Notes under the pieces: model-generated
The model's input: the letters and a program-made list of their open reading frames with translations, nothing else
Database searches by the model: none
What the model was told of the DNA's origin: nothing
Program-made: the position numbers and the translations under genes
Shown here: positions 1 through 8,124 of the stretch, piece after piece
How the letters are laid out: each line of letters begins with the position of its first letter
How positions within the stretch are numbered: the first letter of the stretch is position 1
From: Flavobacteriales bacterium
Lineage (GTDB): Bacteria > Bacteroidota > Bacteroidia > CAIKAF01
NCBI GenBank assembly: GCA_025451235.1
Contig: JANWKT010000007.1
Span: 313,511 to 377,510, forward strand
Direction of reading: 5' to 3'
Length of the DNA: 64,000 bases

Positions 1-264
1 GGATCAATGCAAGAGGAGGAATGGAAACGCCTGGGTGTAAATAAATATGTGGCACATAAAAGTCAGGTAAGTGCATCTCCTTTGTTCTACTTTTATTTTT
101 TACGTCGCTATTGTAATGGTTATCCATTGGAAAAGGCGGTGAATGAATCCAACCAACAAATGCATACCAGGTTGTGCAGACTAAAAATGATCACCCTAGG
201 TTATGCTATCATGGATCCGGTGGTTGAGAGAGAATCAGAAGGAAAGATTTTATTTAAGCAATAA
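1..264 (+). CDS. Hypothetical protein, 3' part (runs off left edge)
   Basis: The reading frame is open to the first base, so this is probably the C-terminal part of a longer protein; the first Met in the window is at base 7. The visible 87 residues are charged and soluble, with an aromatic stretch (LFYFYFLRR) in the first half and no membrane segment or known motif. The stop lies 2 bases before the ATG of the next gene, so the two are probably co-transcribed and may be translationally coupled. I do not recognise the family. Confidence 0.5.
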   Translation, partial: GSMQEEEWKRLGVNKYVAHKSQVSASPLFYFYFLRRYCNGYPLEKAVNESNQQMHTRLCRLKMITLGYAIMDPVVERESEGKILFKQ

Positions 265-266
265 GG

Positions 267-599
267 ATGAAAATAAAGGCGTTTATTTGGAAGCATGGTT
301 ATCTACTTCTGAGTTGGTTGATCCTCTCGAGTATGGTAGCTGTATTATGGCTCCTCAGTACCATGTCCTATACCTCTTATGCTATTATTCGGGAAACTAA
401 CATTGTACCTTATTCCATAGGCATCCTGTTGGTATGTGGTATATCTGCACTTCTTTTTTCTGCCTTGTCGTCCTATCGAACACTTAGGCGTACCAAATTG
501 GTCTATGGATTGATCCAATTAATTTTTCTCCACTTTCCATGCATGTTTGCTTCGGCGATTTGCATGTATGGTGCATTCATCTTCCTCACGTGGGTATAG
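267..599 (+). CDS. Small integral membrane protein, unknown function
   Basis: The 110-residue product is very hydrophobic, with about three predicted membrane segments (near residues 12-34, 44-67 and 82-107) joined by short loops, one carrying a basic patch (SSYRTLRRTK, about residues 67-76). The ATG follows the previous stop by two bases, which supports a small operon of cytoplasmic and membrane partners. No known motif is visible. A different-frame ORF overlaps its start but has no comparable hydrophobic pattern or upstream coupling. Confidence 0.6.
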   Translation: MKIKAFIWKHGYLLLSWLILSSMVAVLWLLSTMSYTSYAIIRETNIVPYSIGILLVCGISALLFSALSSYRTLRRTKLVYGLIQLIFLHFPCMFASAICMYGAFIFLTWV

Positions 600-606
600 A
601 TGAATT

Positions 607-640
607 GTATTATTTTGGATATATTTATCTAAAATAATAC
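607..640. repeat. 15-bp inverted repeat just before a start codon
   Basis: Arms at 607-621 and 626-640 are complementary at 14 of 15 positions with a 4-base loop. The dyad is AT-rich, begins 8 bases after the stop of the membrane protein gene and ends 3 bases before the ATG at 643. It could end the first transcript or act as an operator or translation-blocking hairpin for the next gene. Confidence 0.6.
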
Positions 641-642
641 GG

Positions 643-1716
643 ATGTTCCGACTCATCTTAATCATAGCGCTGGTACTGTTCATCACCTATCTTTTCCTTC
701 TTCCCACTATTAAACGCGGAAAGACCGAGGCTCTATTTATCATCCCGGATGGTGAAAATATCTTCCTACTGGTGTTGATGAATATCGAAACCTTTATCAT
801 GAGTAAACGCGGGGCTATCATCATCAGCCGTTATCGTCTAAAAAAAATGAACCTGCAAACCCAGGAAGTTAGTTTCAATATTCCGTACAAGCGTATCACC
901 GCCGGATTGCTTCAAAGTTATGCAAACGTTCTGGGTTGCTCAAGTAAGTATATATATCTTACTTCCTTAAAAAAGGACCTTACCATTTTTGATATTCAAC
1001 TTGGAAAACGGGTAGCCACTAAAGGATCCCTTGAATCTGCTGCAGGTGTCGAGATCTCTGATCAGGATTGGAAATTTGATCCCGCTAGCGGAGCTTTGCT
1101 GGTGGTGGATATGAAGGGAAATCACCTGGCCATTCAAGGTACCATTATATCAGCTACAAGCATCCCTTCAACAAACCTGTCGCAGGTTTTTGATGTTTTG
1201 AGCGCTCCAAAATTTGAAGAATACAGTCCCATATTTGAGATCAAGTGGAGACTCAATGATCAGGATCCATTGGGCCCCTGCATAAAAATGGTGGAAGTGC
1301 CCGGTAGTAAACGTTCTTATCTGTTTGTAGGAGATTTTTTTACCCAACCAACGGAAAATAGCCACGTAGGGAAAGATTCATTCCTGAAACCCAGATTTAT
1401 AAAACTGGATGAAGAAATGCTCATCTGCCACCAGGCTACCATGGATGATACGACGGATGAAATCTTTATTTCGAAGGTAAGTTTTGATAGCAAGGAAATA
1501 TGGAAACTCAACAAACAACAATTGGTCTCGAAGAAACTGTTCCATCAACCTCTTCAGTTTTATATTACGCAGGAAAAGGACCGGTTGTTCTTTACCTGGA
1601 CCAAGTTGCATGCAACCGCTTTTAGTTTGGCTGTTGTATCAGCGAGTACAGGAGAAATTCTCGTGCCACCTACCTATTTCAAAAACAAAAAAATAAGTAA
1701 GCAGGTCAAGCAATAA
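643..1716 (+). CDS. N-terminally anchored hypothetical protein, possible beta-propeller
   Basis: The 357-residue protein starts with one strongly hydrophobic segment (about residues 2-22) followed by positive charges, typical of a signal anchor or uncleaved signal peptide. The rest is rich in beta-type sequence. The pattern of short strands with phrases such as YIYLTSLKKDLTIFDI resembles PQQ/YVTN-type propeller blades, but no repeat is clear enough to assign a family. It is probably exported and membrane-tethered. It ends 43 bases before a hairpin that separates it from a convergent gene. Confidence 0.6.
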   Translation: MFRLILIIALVLFITYLFLLPTIKRGKTEALFIIPDGENIFLLVLMNIETFIMSKRGAIIISRYRLKKMNLQTQEVSFNIPYKRITAGLLQSYANVLGCSSKYIYLTSLKKDLTIFDIQLGKRVATKGSLESAAGVEISDQDWKFDPASGALLVVDMKGNHLAIQGTIISATSIPSTNLSQVFDVLSAPKFEEYSPIFEIKWRLNDQDPLGPCIKMVEVPGSKRSYLFVGDFFTQPTENSHVGKDSFLKPRFIKLDEEMLICHQATMDDTTDEIFISKVSFDSKEIWKLNKQQLVSKKLFHQPLQFYITQEKDRLFFTWTKLHATAFSLAVVSASTGEILVPPTYFKNKKISKQVKQ

Positions 1717-1758
1717 GACCAGATTCATCACATCCGAGACAGGTAAAGTGTTGTTTTA

Positions 1759-1786
1759 ATATTTCGTCCCTTTAGGGACGAAATAT
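1759..1786. terminator. Bidirectional terminator-like hairpin
   Basis: A perfect 12-bp stem (1759-1770 and 1775-1786) with a TTTA loop sits between two convergent genes. The outer stem is A/T-rich, so in either direction the RNA stem ends beside A/U residues. The position fits a shared terminator. Confidence 0.6.
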
Positions 1787-1802
1787 CCTCATCAAATTCC
1801 AA

Positions 1803-2213
1803 CTACCCCAACGTAGCTTCCAGCGAAATGCTCGTATTCAGTAATTTCGAAACCGGACAGTTGTCTTTTGCATTGGCAGCACACTCATCGAATTTATCTT
1901 TGCTGATACCAGGTATCGATGCTTTCAATATTAAATGCGACTTGGTAATGGCTCCATTGGCCAAGGTAATTTCGCATTTGGTTTCCAATTTATCTGCTGT
2001 AAAACCGGCTTCGCCTAATATAAAAGAAAGCTTCATGGTAAAGCAGCCTGCATGCGCTGCAGCTATGAGTTCTTCCGGATTGGTGCCTGCACCTTCTTCG
2101 AAACGGGATGAAAATGAATATTGGGTATTATTTAATACTCCACTTTGGGTAGTGAGGTTTCCTTTACCTTCTTTGCCGGATCCTTGCCAAACGGCGATTG
2201 CATGTCGTGCCAT
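1803..2213 (-). CDS. OsmC family peroxiredoxin-like protein
   Basis: OsmC/Ohr proteins reduce organic hydroperoxides in the cytoplasm with a pair of reactive cysteines. The 136-residue length is standard. Both cysteine motifs are present: HAGCFTM (about residue 57) and DNCPVSKLL (about residue 119). The N-terminus (ARHAIAVWQG) and the EEGAGTNPEELIAAAHAGC stretch match the OsmC rather than the Ohr branch. It is a single gene, convergent with the upstream plus-strand gene. A second, more distant OsmC-type protein is at 38165-38572. Confidence 0.9.
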   Translation of the reverse strand: MARHAIAVWQGSGKEGKGNLTTQSGVLNNTQYSFSSRFEEGAGTNPEELIAAAHAGCFTMKLSFILGEAGFTADKLETKCEITLANGAITKSHLILKASIPGISKDKFDECAANAKDNCPVSKLLNTSISLEATLG

Positions 2214-2406
2214 AATGTTTTATTTAATTGAGGGATAAATATATAAAATCCGGGAATGATCACATCCTTCTGCCCGTTAAATTACCCTCATCTTATTATG
2301 ATTGATAAAAAGCCGCATGGCGCCAGGGATTGCAGCAAGTACCCCACAGCCAACTGGAAGGAGGCGAGGAGTACTGCGGAAAGCCCACCCGGGCGCCCAA
2401 AAAAAG

Positions 2407-2817
2407 CTAACCCACCAAATGCCTCACAGCAAACAGATAAGAATTCTTACCGAAGCCGGCAATTACGCCCTTGGCTCCGGCCGCCATCATGGAAGTATGT
2501 CGATAATCTTCGCGGGCATATACATTGGAAATATGTACCTCTATATAAGGTTTGGCCACGGCCCTTAGTGCATCGGCAATAGCCACGGAGGTATGGGTAT
2601 AGCCCCCGGCATTGATCACCATGGCATCACCTTTAAACGCCTGGATGGCATTGATCAACTCTCCTTCCACATTTGATTGGTAAAACTCAAATTCCTCTTG
2701 CGGGAATGTATTTATCAATTCCTGCTCCAACTCGGCCAACGTGAAATTTCCGTAAATATCGTTCTCCCTCTTTCCCAATAAATTTAAATTCGGACCGTTG
2801 ATAACTAAAATCTTCAT
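2407..2817 (-). CDS. aroQ: 3-dehydroquinate dehydratase, type II
   Basis: This enzyme converts 3-dehydroquinate to 3-dehydroshikimate in the cytoplasm, the third step of the shikimate pathway. The 136-residue product has all type II motifs: GPNLNLLGKRE (residues 8-18, with Arg17), catalytic Tyr22 in IYG, NAGGYTHTS (69-77), EVHISN (93-98, His95) and Arg106 in YRHTS. The length fits this small dodecameric family. It is divergent from the recombinase gene with 50 bp between, and a TAACTTTG -7 box lies upstream. The stop is followed by a GC-rich, gene-free 190-bp stretch. Confidence 0.95.
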   Translation of the reverse strand: MKILVINGPNLNLLGKRENDIYGNFTLAELEQELINTFPQEEFEFYQSNVEGELINAIQAFKGDAMVINAGGYTHTSVAIADALRAVAKPYIEVHISNVYAREDYRHTSMMAAGAKGVIAGFGKNSYLFAVRHLVG

Positions 2818-2834
2818 GCCGGTTAATTTTTTGC

Positions 2835-2842
2835 CAAAGTTA
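2835..2842 (-). promoter_or_regulatory. -7 box for aroQ
   Basis: Read on the minus strand this is TAACTTTG, matching the Bacteroidota TAnnTTTG consensus, 17 bases before the aroQ ATG. No clear upstream TTG was seen at the usual spacing. Confidence 0.45.
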
Positions 2843-2867
2843 TACTTTTACTCTAAATAATACAGCA

Positions 2868-3761
2868 TTGAATTTTACCCATTACCATAATGGTTTTAAA
2901 GCTTACCTGCAATTGGAGAAATCTTTATCTGCCAACTCCATTCATGCTTACCTGGAAGATATTACCAAATTGTTCCATTTCCTGGAAGAAAATTCAAAAG
3001 ATCCACTCAGAGCCGACTTAGATGATCTTTCCTCTTTTGTGCATTATTTATACGACCTTGGATTAGCAGCCTCTTCGCAAGCCCGGATCATTTCAGGCAT
3101 ACGGGCCTTTTATAAGTACTTAAAACTGGAAAATGAGATCAAAGATGATCCCTCCTCCCTACTCGAATTACCCAAGCTGGCCCGTAAACTTCCCGAAGTT
3201 TTATCCATTGAAGAGATCAATCAGTTGATCGATCAAATTGATGCCAGCAAACCTGAAGGTCAACGTAACAAGGCTATACTCGAAACTTTATATTCATGCG
3301 GACTGCGCGTAAGCGAACTCACCGAACTGAAAATATCTAACCTTTTTCTGCAAGACCAGTTTATTAAAGTAATTGGGAAAGGTAATAAAGAGAGGCTAGT
3401 TCCTATTGGTTCTGTAGCGGTTAAACAGTTGCAGCTATATATGAACCATATAAGGATCCATGTATCCATAAAAAAGGGATTTGAGGATATTGTATTTCTG
3501 AATAAGTTCGGGAAAACCTTGTCACGCCAAATGGTATTCCTGATCATCAAAGAACTGGCTAGCAAAGCCGGGATCAAAAAACCCATTAGTCCGCATACCT
3601 TCCGCCATTCTTTTGCTACACATTTGATTGATGGAGGGGCTGACCTCCGGGCCATACAGGAAATGCTGGGTCATGCCTCCATTACCACCACCGAAATTTA
3701 TACCCATCTGGATCGAGGCTATTTAAGAGATATTATGATTCAATATCACCCCAGAAGCTAA
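2868..3761 (+). CDS. xerD: Tyrosine recombinase XerC/XerD type
   Basis: Site-specific recombinase that, with a partner, resolves chromosome dimers at dif. The 297-residue length is typical. An N-terminal SAM-like core-binding domain (about 5-90) precedes the catalytic domain with all active-site residues: Arg147 (CGLRVSEL), Lys171 (GKGNKER), His243 and Arg246 (HTFRHSFATH), His269 (LGHAS) and Tyr278 (EIYTH). The only plausible start is TTG at 2868; the first internal Met is near residue 192. XerC and XerD cannot be separated with certainty by eye. There is no integron-integrase insertion, so it is not IntI. Confidence 0.9.
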   Translation: MNFTHYHNGFKAYLQLEKSLSANSIHAYLEDITKLFHFLEENSKDPLRADLDDLSSFVHYLYDLGLAASSQARIISGIRAFYKYLKLENEIKDDPSSLLELPKLARKLPEVLSIEEINQLIDQIDASKPEGQRNKAILETLYSCGLRVSELTELKISNLFLQDQFIKVIGKGNKERLVPIGSVAVKQLQLYMNHIRIHVSIKKGFEDIVFLNKFGKTLSRQMVFLIIKELASKAGIKKPISPHTFRHSFATHLIDGGADLRAIQEMLGHASITTTEIYTHLDRGYLRDIMIQYHPRS

Positions 3762-3815
3762 AATAATCCACGACCCCTTTCGTTTTTTTCTCAGTTTAAA
3801 ATCCAAGTTTAAGAT

Positions 3816-4511
3816 ATGAAGAGAATCATGATCGTGGCTATTGTATTGCATAGTTTCTATGCACTTCTTGCCCAAAAAACAACCGTTTATAGGTTAGATA
3901 CTTTCAAGGTCGGTCATTTAATGGATACGGCTTTACAAAAGAATCATATCTATACCGAATTCAGTTTGGATCTCCTTCGAAAAAAATTTTTCGTCCAACC
4001 GATGTCGGGTATAGATGATGGAAGAGATTTAAGCATGATGCTTGTGCCCAGTTTCAAGGTAGGTTTTTTCCCTGTGAAGCGATTATTGATCGGTTGGGAT
4101 TTTACACCTCAAATAGCTATTTCCAATCTTGGTGTAGAAGGTTTCCGTTGGTCAACAGGTCCATTTATTAAGTATTATTTCCCCTTTTATCGAATAAATA
4201 AACATAAAGAATTAAAATCCCCTTTTGCGCTCTACGTTTTCTTTAATTATAACTTCGGGCAATATAATCCCATTGTGCTCGACAGATCTTTTGATACAAG
4301 ATTTACAACCGGTTTTGCCATTGGTATTGGCTTTCAATTTAAGCTCAGCAAGAATTTATGCCTGATCGTTGAGTTTGGACCCCGGTATGATTTTTTCGCC
4401 GATGAATTTGAATCTGCTAGATTCACTCAATTGTTTAAGATAGGCTTGAATTACAGCTTTCCATCTAAACTGGACAAGGCTCAAAGGAAGTATAAAAGAA
4501 TACATAGGTAG
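3816..4511 (+). CDS. Outer-membrane beta-barrel protein, hypothetical
   Basis: The 231-residue product has a short signal peptide (about residues 1-19, ending LLAQ). The rest alternates hydrophobic and polar residues in strand-like segments such as PFALYVFFNYNFG and GFAIGIGFQFKL, with a late strand (FKIGLNYSF) before a basic tail. This is typical of small Bacteroidota outer-membrane barrels. No specific family or ligand can be named. It stands alone between the recombinase and the HD/cyclase gene. Confidence 0.55.
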   Translation: MKRIMIVAIVLHSFYALLAQKTTVYRLDTFKVGHLMDTALQKNHIYTEFSLDLLRKKFFVQPMSGIDDGRDLSMMLVPSFKVGFFPVKRLLIGWDFTPQIAISNLGVEGFRWSTGPFIKYYFPFYRINKHKELKSPFALYVFFNYNFGQYNPIVLDRSFDTRFTTGFAIGIGFQFKLSKNLCLIVEFGPRYDFFADEFESARFTQLFKIGLNYSFPSKLDKAQRKYKRIHR

Positions 4512-4565
4512 GACTTCTGCGGTGAGTTTTCCACTATATTTTTTCCAATAAGCAATAAACAATGG

Positions 4566-4615
4566 GCAATTAGCAAATAGGCATACGCCTTAAAACGTTG
4601 CCTATTGCTAATTGC
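4566..4615. repeat. Inverted repeat, 17-18 bp arms
   Basis: Left arm 4566-4583 and right arm 4599-4615 are complementary except for one unpaired T, with a 15-base loop. The flanks continue the symmetry loosely. It lies in the 159-bp gap between two plus-strand genes and could be a terminator for the first or a dispersed repeat; no U-run follows. Confidence 0.6.
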
Positions 4616-4670
4616 AGGTTGTCAATTGGAAAAGGGTACAACTCCTACCTGGGTACAATTCTGATTATAA

Positions 4671-6389
4671 TTGACAATTTCTTACCTTTACCCTGTGCAA
4701 TCCGAATTCATTAACAAGACGAGGGTATATGTAGAAAAACTTTTCAGCGAAAAGCTGCCGAAAGATCTATATTTTCATGACCTGGGTCATACAAAAGAAA
4801 TCGTGGATGCGGCGGTAGAGATCGGAAAAGGTGAAGGGCTTTCGAATAATGAATTAGAAATTGTTGTACTGGCCGCCTGGCTGCATGACATTGGTTATAC
4901 AGAACAATATATTGGTCATGAAGAAGAAAGCCAGGCCATGGCTGAAGAGTTTCTTAAGTCCATAGATTATCCTGAAGAGAAAATATCCATCATTAAGAAC
5001 TGTATCATTGCTACCAAATACAGGCATAGTTTGGGGAATATCCTGGAGGCTATTGTGATTGATGCCGATAGGGTTTCGATGGGCCGTCCGAATTTTGATA
5101 AAAGAGGAGACTTGTTAAGAAAAGAATGGGCCGTTTACCTCAATAAAGAATATTCGGATAAAGAATGGAGTGATATTCAGTTGCAATATCTTTCTGAATC
5201 GAGTTTCAACACCAAGTATGCAAAAGAAAACCTCGAACCACAAAAACTCGTCAACTATAAATTACAAAAAGAAAATAGTTTACGATTGCAACAGGAAGAA
5301 TTGGCCTCTTTTACAGTACAATCAAAATCTTATCTTAAAAGGGTAAGAGATCTTATCCGGTTGATGTCATTATCGATGATCCTAGGACTATTTATTGGGA
5401 TTTCTTTAAGTATCAATGTATGGGGAGTTGTTAGCTATTCATTGATCATCGGGGCCATTTCCGGTTTTATCATTGGATTGTTCCTTCAATTCGGCAACGA
5501 TTTCTTCGAGTATAAGGTGTTGCGAAAGTACAGTTTCCCCACCGCCTTGCTTATAGGGACATTTATCCTCATCATTCTATTCAAACTATCGGAGTATATA
5601 GCAGTTGGTGCTTATAATTTATTCTTTACAGATCTACCGGTGAATAAGATATTTGAAAGTGAAGTTTTTCAAGATGTTTTTAGATGGCATACATTTTTAA
5701 ATATGCTATGGACCAGTTTCATGATCAGCATTATTATGAATTTTGTAAAACTCACCAGCCGTATCATTGGTCCACGATTGATGTACAATTATATTTTCGG
5801 TAAATATCATAAGCCGGTGAAGGAAGAAAGAATATTCATGTTCATTGATATCAATTCATCCACCACCTTGGCAGAAAAGATGAGTACGGAAAAATACCAT
5901 AGTTTTTTGAACAAGTTCTTTCATGACATTGCAACACCCATCAGCAGGTATGATGGTGAAATTTATCAATATGTAGGTGACGAAGTGGTAGTAACGTGGA
6001 AAATGAAAGATGGTTTGAAAAATTCGAATTGTATTAAATCATATTTCCGTATAGTAAAAGTAATGGACCGGTTAAAGGAAAGTTATATTAAGGATTACGG
6101 AATAGCTCCTGAATTTAAAGTAGGTCTTCATGGAGGAACAGTAATTACTGGAGAAGTAGGAAAGATCAAGACGGAGATCGTATTTCATGGAGATGTGATC
6201 AATACCACCGAACGGATCCTGAACCAATGTATTACCTTGAAACGTCAGATCCTGATTAGTGAGAATTTATTAAGAAGGATAGATCTTTTGCCCGAGATAA
6301 AAGCTGAATATGTTACCACGAAAACTTTCAGGGGCAAGGAAAATGAAACTTCGTTGTACACCCTTGCCGACTTAAGAAGTAAAAAATAA
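4671..6389 (+). CDS. HD hydrolase / transmembrane / class III nucleotide cyclase fusion
   Basis: The N-terminus is a metal-dependent HD phosphohydrolase (His40, LHD at 71-73, His83, Asp133). A central region of about four membrane helices follows (about 232-270, 290-310 and 338-358). The C-terminus (about 385-560) is a class III cyclase domain with metal aspartates Asp393 (FIDI) and Asp437 (GDEV) and transition-state Asn511 and Arg515. The positions that normally recognise adenine appear to be Gln433 and Val504 rather than Lys and Asp, so the product nucleotide is uncertain. The start is TTG at 4671 or GTG at 4695. The downstream gene begins 5 bases after the stop. Confidence 0.8.
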   Translation: MTISYLYPVQSEFINKTRVYVEKLFSEKLPKDLYFHDLGHTKEIVDAAVEIGKGEGLSNNELEIVVLAAWLHDIGYTEQYIGHEEESQAMAEEFLKSIDYPEEKISIIKNCIIATKYRHSLGNILEAIVIDADRVSMGRPNFDKRGDLLRKEWAVYLNKEYSDKEWSDIQLQYLSESSFNTKYAKENLEPQKLVNYKLQKENSLRLQQEELASFTVQSKSYLKRVRDLIRLMSLSMILGLFIGISLSINVWGVVSYSLIIGAISGFIIGLFLQFGNDFFEYKVLRKYSFPTALLIGTFILIILFKLSEYIAVGAYNLFFTDLPVNKIFESEVFQDVFRWHTFLNMLWTSFMISIIMNFVKLTSRIIGPRLMYNYIFGKYHKPVKEERIFMFIDINSSTTLAEKMSTEKYHSFLNKFFHDIATPISRYDGEIYQYVGDEVVVTWKMKDGLKNSNCIKSYFRIVKVMDRLKESYIKDYGIAPEFKVGLHGGTVITGEVGKIKTEIVFHGDVINTTERILNQCITLKRQILISENLLRRIDLLPEIKAEYVTTKTFRGKENETSLYTLADLRSKK

Positions 6390-6394
6390 CCCAT

Positions 6395-8122
6395 TTGAAT
6401 ACAGCCTTAAATAGAACAGGTATTTTAAATTCGACTTTATTCTATCTTCTATTATTTGGAATTATTGCCAAATTTTCGCTTCAACAATCTCTTAACTATC
6501 ACAAAACTTATAGGGAAACTATATGGAGAGGTGAAAACTATGCGGATGCCGGAGGTTATTATGCTCATTTGATCATGTGGTTCGACCTGGGTTATAAGAG
6601 CAAAAATTATCCCCCCAACTATCAATATGAAAGAGGCTCCGGAGTGACTACTGATCAAACATCCATTGTTAAGACCAAGTATACCTGTGGCGTGGCATAT
6701 TTACAAACCCCTTTTTACCTGGCCAACCGTTTATTGGGAAACTTGTTGAACTATGAAACAGATGCCAATAGCTTAAGTAATAAAAAAATGATCGATATAG
6801 CGGCTTCATTTTATCTATGGGCCGGGGCGGTATTCTTGTTCCTTTTCATTTCCAGGTTTACAAAAAAGCTATATGCCTTTATTTCGGTAGCCTTCATTGT
6901 TTGCGGCACCAACGTGATCTATTATTCGGCATATCATACCGGCATGTCACATATATATTCATTTTTTTTAAGTGCCCTTTACCTTTATGCCGGATGGAAT
7001 TTTTTACAATCGAAAAAAAATACCTGGTTTGTTCTATTGGCAATCGCAGGTTCTATCATTGTTCTCATACGGCCTACCAATATATTATTTCTTCCCCTGT
7101 TATTCTTTATCCCTGGTGGTAACAAAGATGTGTTATCCATTTTTAAACCCAAATGGATCGGTATTGCTTTGTTATGCCTAGCCGTGGTTTGGCTACCTCA
7201 AAGTATATATTGGTATCAATTGCATGGGAGTATTATATATTATTCGTATACAGGGGAAGGTTTTACCAATTGGGCCCATCCAAAACTGGCTCAGGTATTA
7301 TTTTCTCCCATTAATGGACTCGTGCTTTATAATCCTATTACGCTGGTCATTCTTGGAATTACGGTTATATCTGCTCTTCAAAAGAACTGGTTTTCGGTTT
7401 ATTATTTGTTCCTGTTATTGGTGATGATCTATTTAACCGCCAGTTGGCATGCTCCTACATTCGGATGTGGCTATGGCCAGAGAAATTTTGTAGAATTATT
7501 TGGTGCAGCAGCGTTGCCGCTTGCCATCAGCTTGCAGCAACTGGAACTCAAAAGAAAGTTTATTCTGTTCTCCTTACTATTGATCCTGGGTCTCAGCACA
7601 ACCGCATTTAATCTGAAACTGGTAAGTAAGTATAACCATTGCTCCATGGCCACCGGGTACTGGAATTTCGACAATTTCTGGTATAACCTGAGTTTTAAGA
7701 AAGTTGTGATCAAAGATGATTTCAACCATTACTTTGATAAAACCAGGACCATTACCTCCAACAACATTACCTACCTACGTATACCCAGCACCGATGAAAT
7801 TACACATTTACTATCGATCAGTTATTATAAAGTACCACCCAACGTAAGGAAGGGATTTTTTTCTATGAAGGTAAGAACCGCCAAGGCCCAACCAGGTTTT
7901 AATATGGAGTTATGGGTAACTCATCAAGATTCTATATACTTTAGTACTACCATGGTATATATAGATAAGAAAATGACCCCAGGAAAATGGAACAGGGTAA
8001 CTGGAATATTTTATATCCATATTCCACCTGAAACTCCCAGGGAATGTGGGTTATTTATATACGTATACAATAAAGATCGGGAGGAAATAGAAATTGATCA
8101 GGCTCGAATTGAGATAGAATAA
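6395..8122 (+). CDS. GT-C-like polytopic membrane protein, probable glycosyltransferase (copy 1)
   Basis: The 575-residue protein has an N-terminal helix, then an extracytoplasmic loop with an acidic motif (ENYADAGGYYAHLIMW, about 48-63), about ten further hydrophobic helices, and a soluble C-terminal region of about 140 residues. An acidic motif in the first outer loop is typical of lipid-linked GT-C glycosyltransferases (ArnT/GT39/GT83-like). Other visible motifs are KYTCGVAYL and FGCGYGQRNFVE. It starts with TTG; the first internal Met is near residue 60, too late for the first helix. It is followed 2 bases later by a clear paralogue. The sugar donor and acceptor are unknown. Confidence 0.65.
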   Translation: MNTALNRTGILNSTLFYLLLFGIIAKFSLQQSLNYHKTYRETIWRGENYADAGGYYAHLIMWFDLGYKSKNYPPNYQYERGSGVTTDQTSIVKTKYTCGVAYLQTPFYLANRLLGNLLNYETDANSLSNKKMIDIAASFYLWAGAVFLFLFISRFTKKLYAFISVAFIVCGTNVIYYSAYHTGMSHIYSFFLSALYLYAGWNFLQSKKNTWFVLLAIAGSIIVLIRPTNILFLPLLFFIPGGNKDVLSIFKPKWIGIALLCLAVVWLPQSIYWYQLHGSIIYYSYTGEGFTNWAHPKLAQVLFSPINGLVLYNPITLVILGITVISALQKNWFSVYYLFLLLVMIYLTASWHAPTFGCGYGQRNFVELFGAAALPLAISLQQLELKRKFILFSLLLILGLSTTAFNLKLVSKYNHCSMATGYWNFDNFWYNLSFKKVVIKDDFNHYFDKTRTITSNNITYLRIPSTDEITHLLSISYYKVPPNVRKGFFSMKVRTAKAQPGFNMELWVTHQDSIYFSTTMVYIDKKMTPGKWNRVTGIFYIHIPPETPRECGLFIYVYNKDREEIEIDQARIEIE

Positions 8123-8124
8123 AC

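Noticed and set aside
1828-2238. 136-residue plus-strand ORF opposite the OsmC gene
   Set aside because: OsmC on the minus strand has both reactive-cysteine motifs; the opposite frame is a shadow of the same length.
2256-2582. ORFs over the aroQ 3' end and the following gap
   Set aside because: They overlap the end of a complete aroQ gene and are rich in residues typical of random GC-rich frames.
2868-3761. The Xer-type recombinase as the integrase for the attC-like sites
   Set aside because: Length and motifs fit XerC/XerD, no integron-specific extra helix is seen, and it lies 57 kb from the sites.
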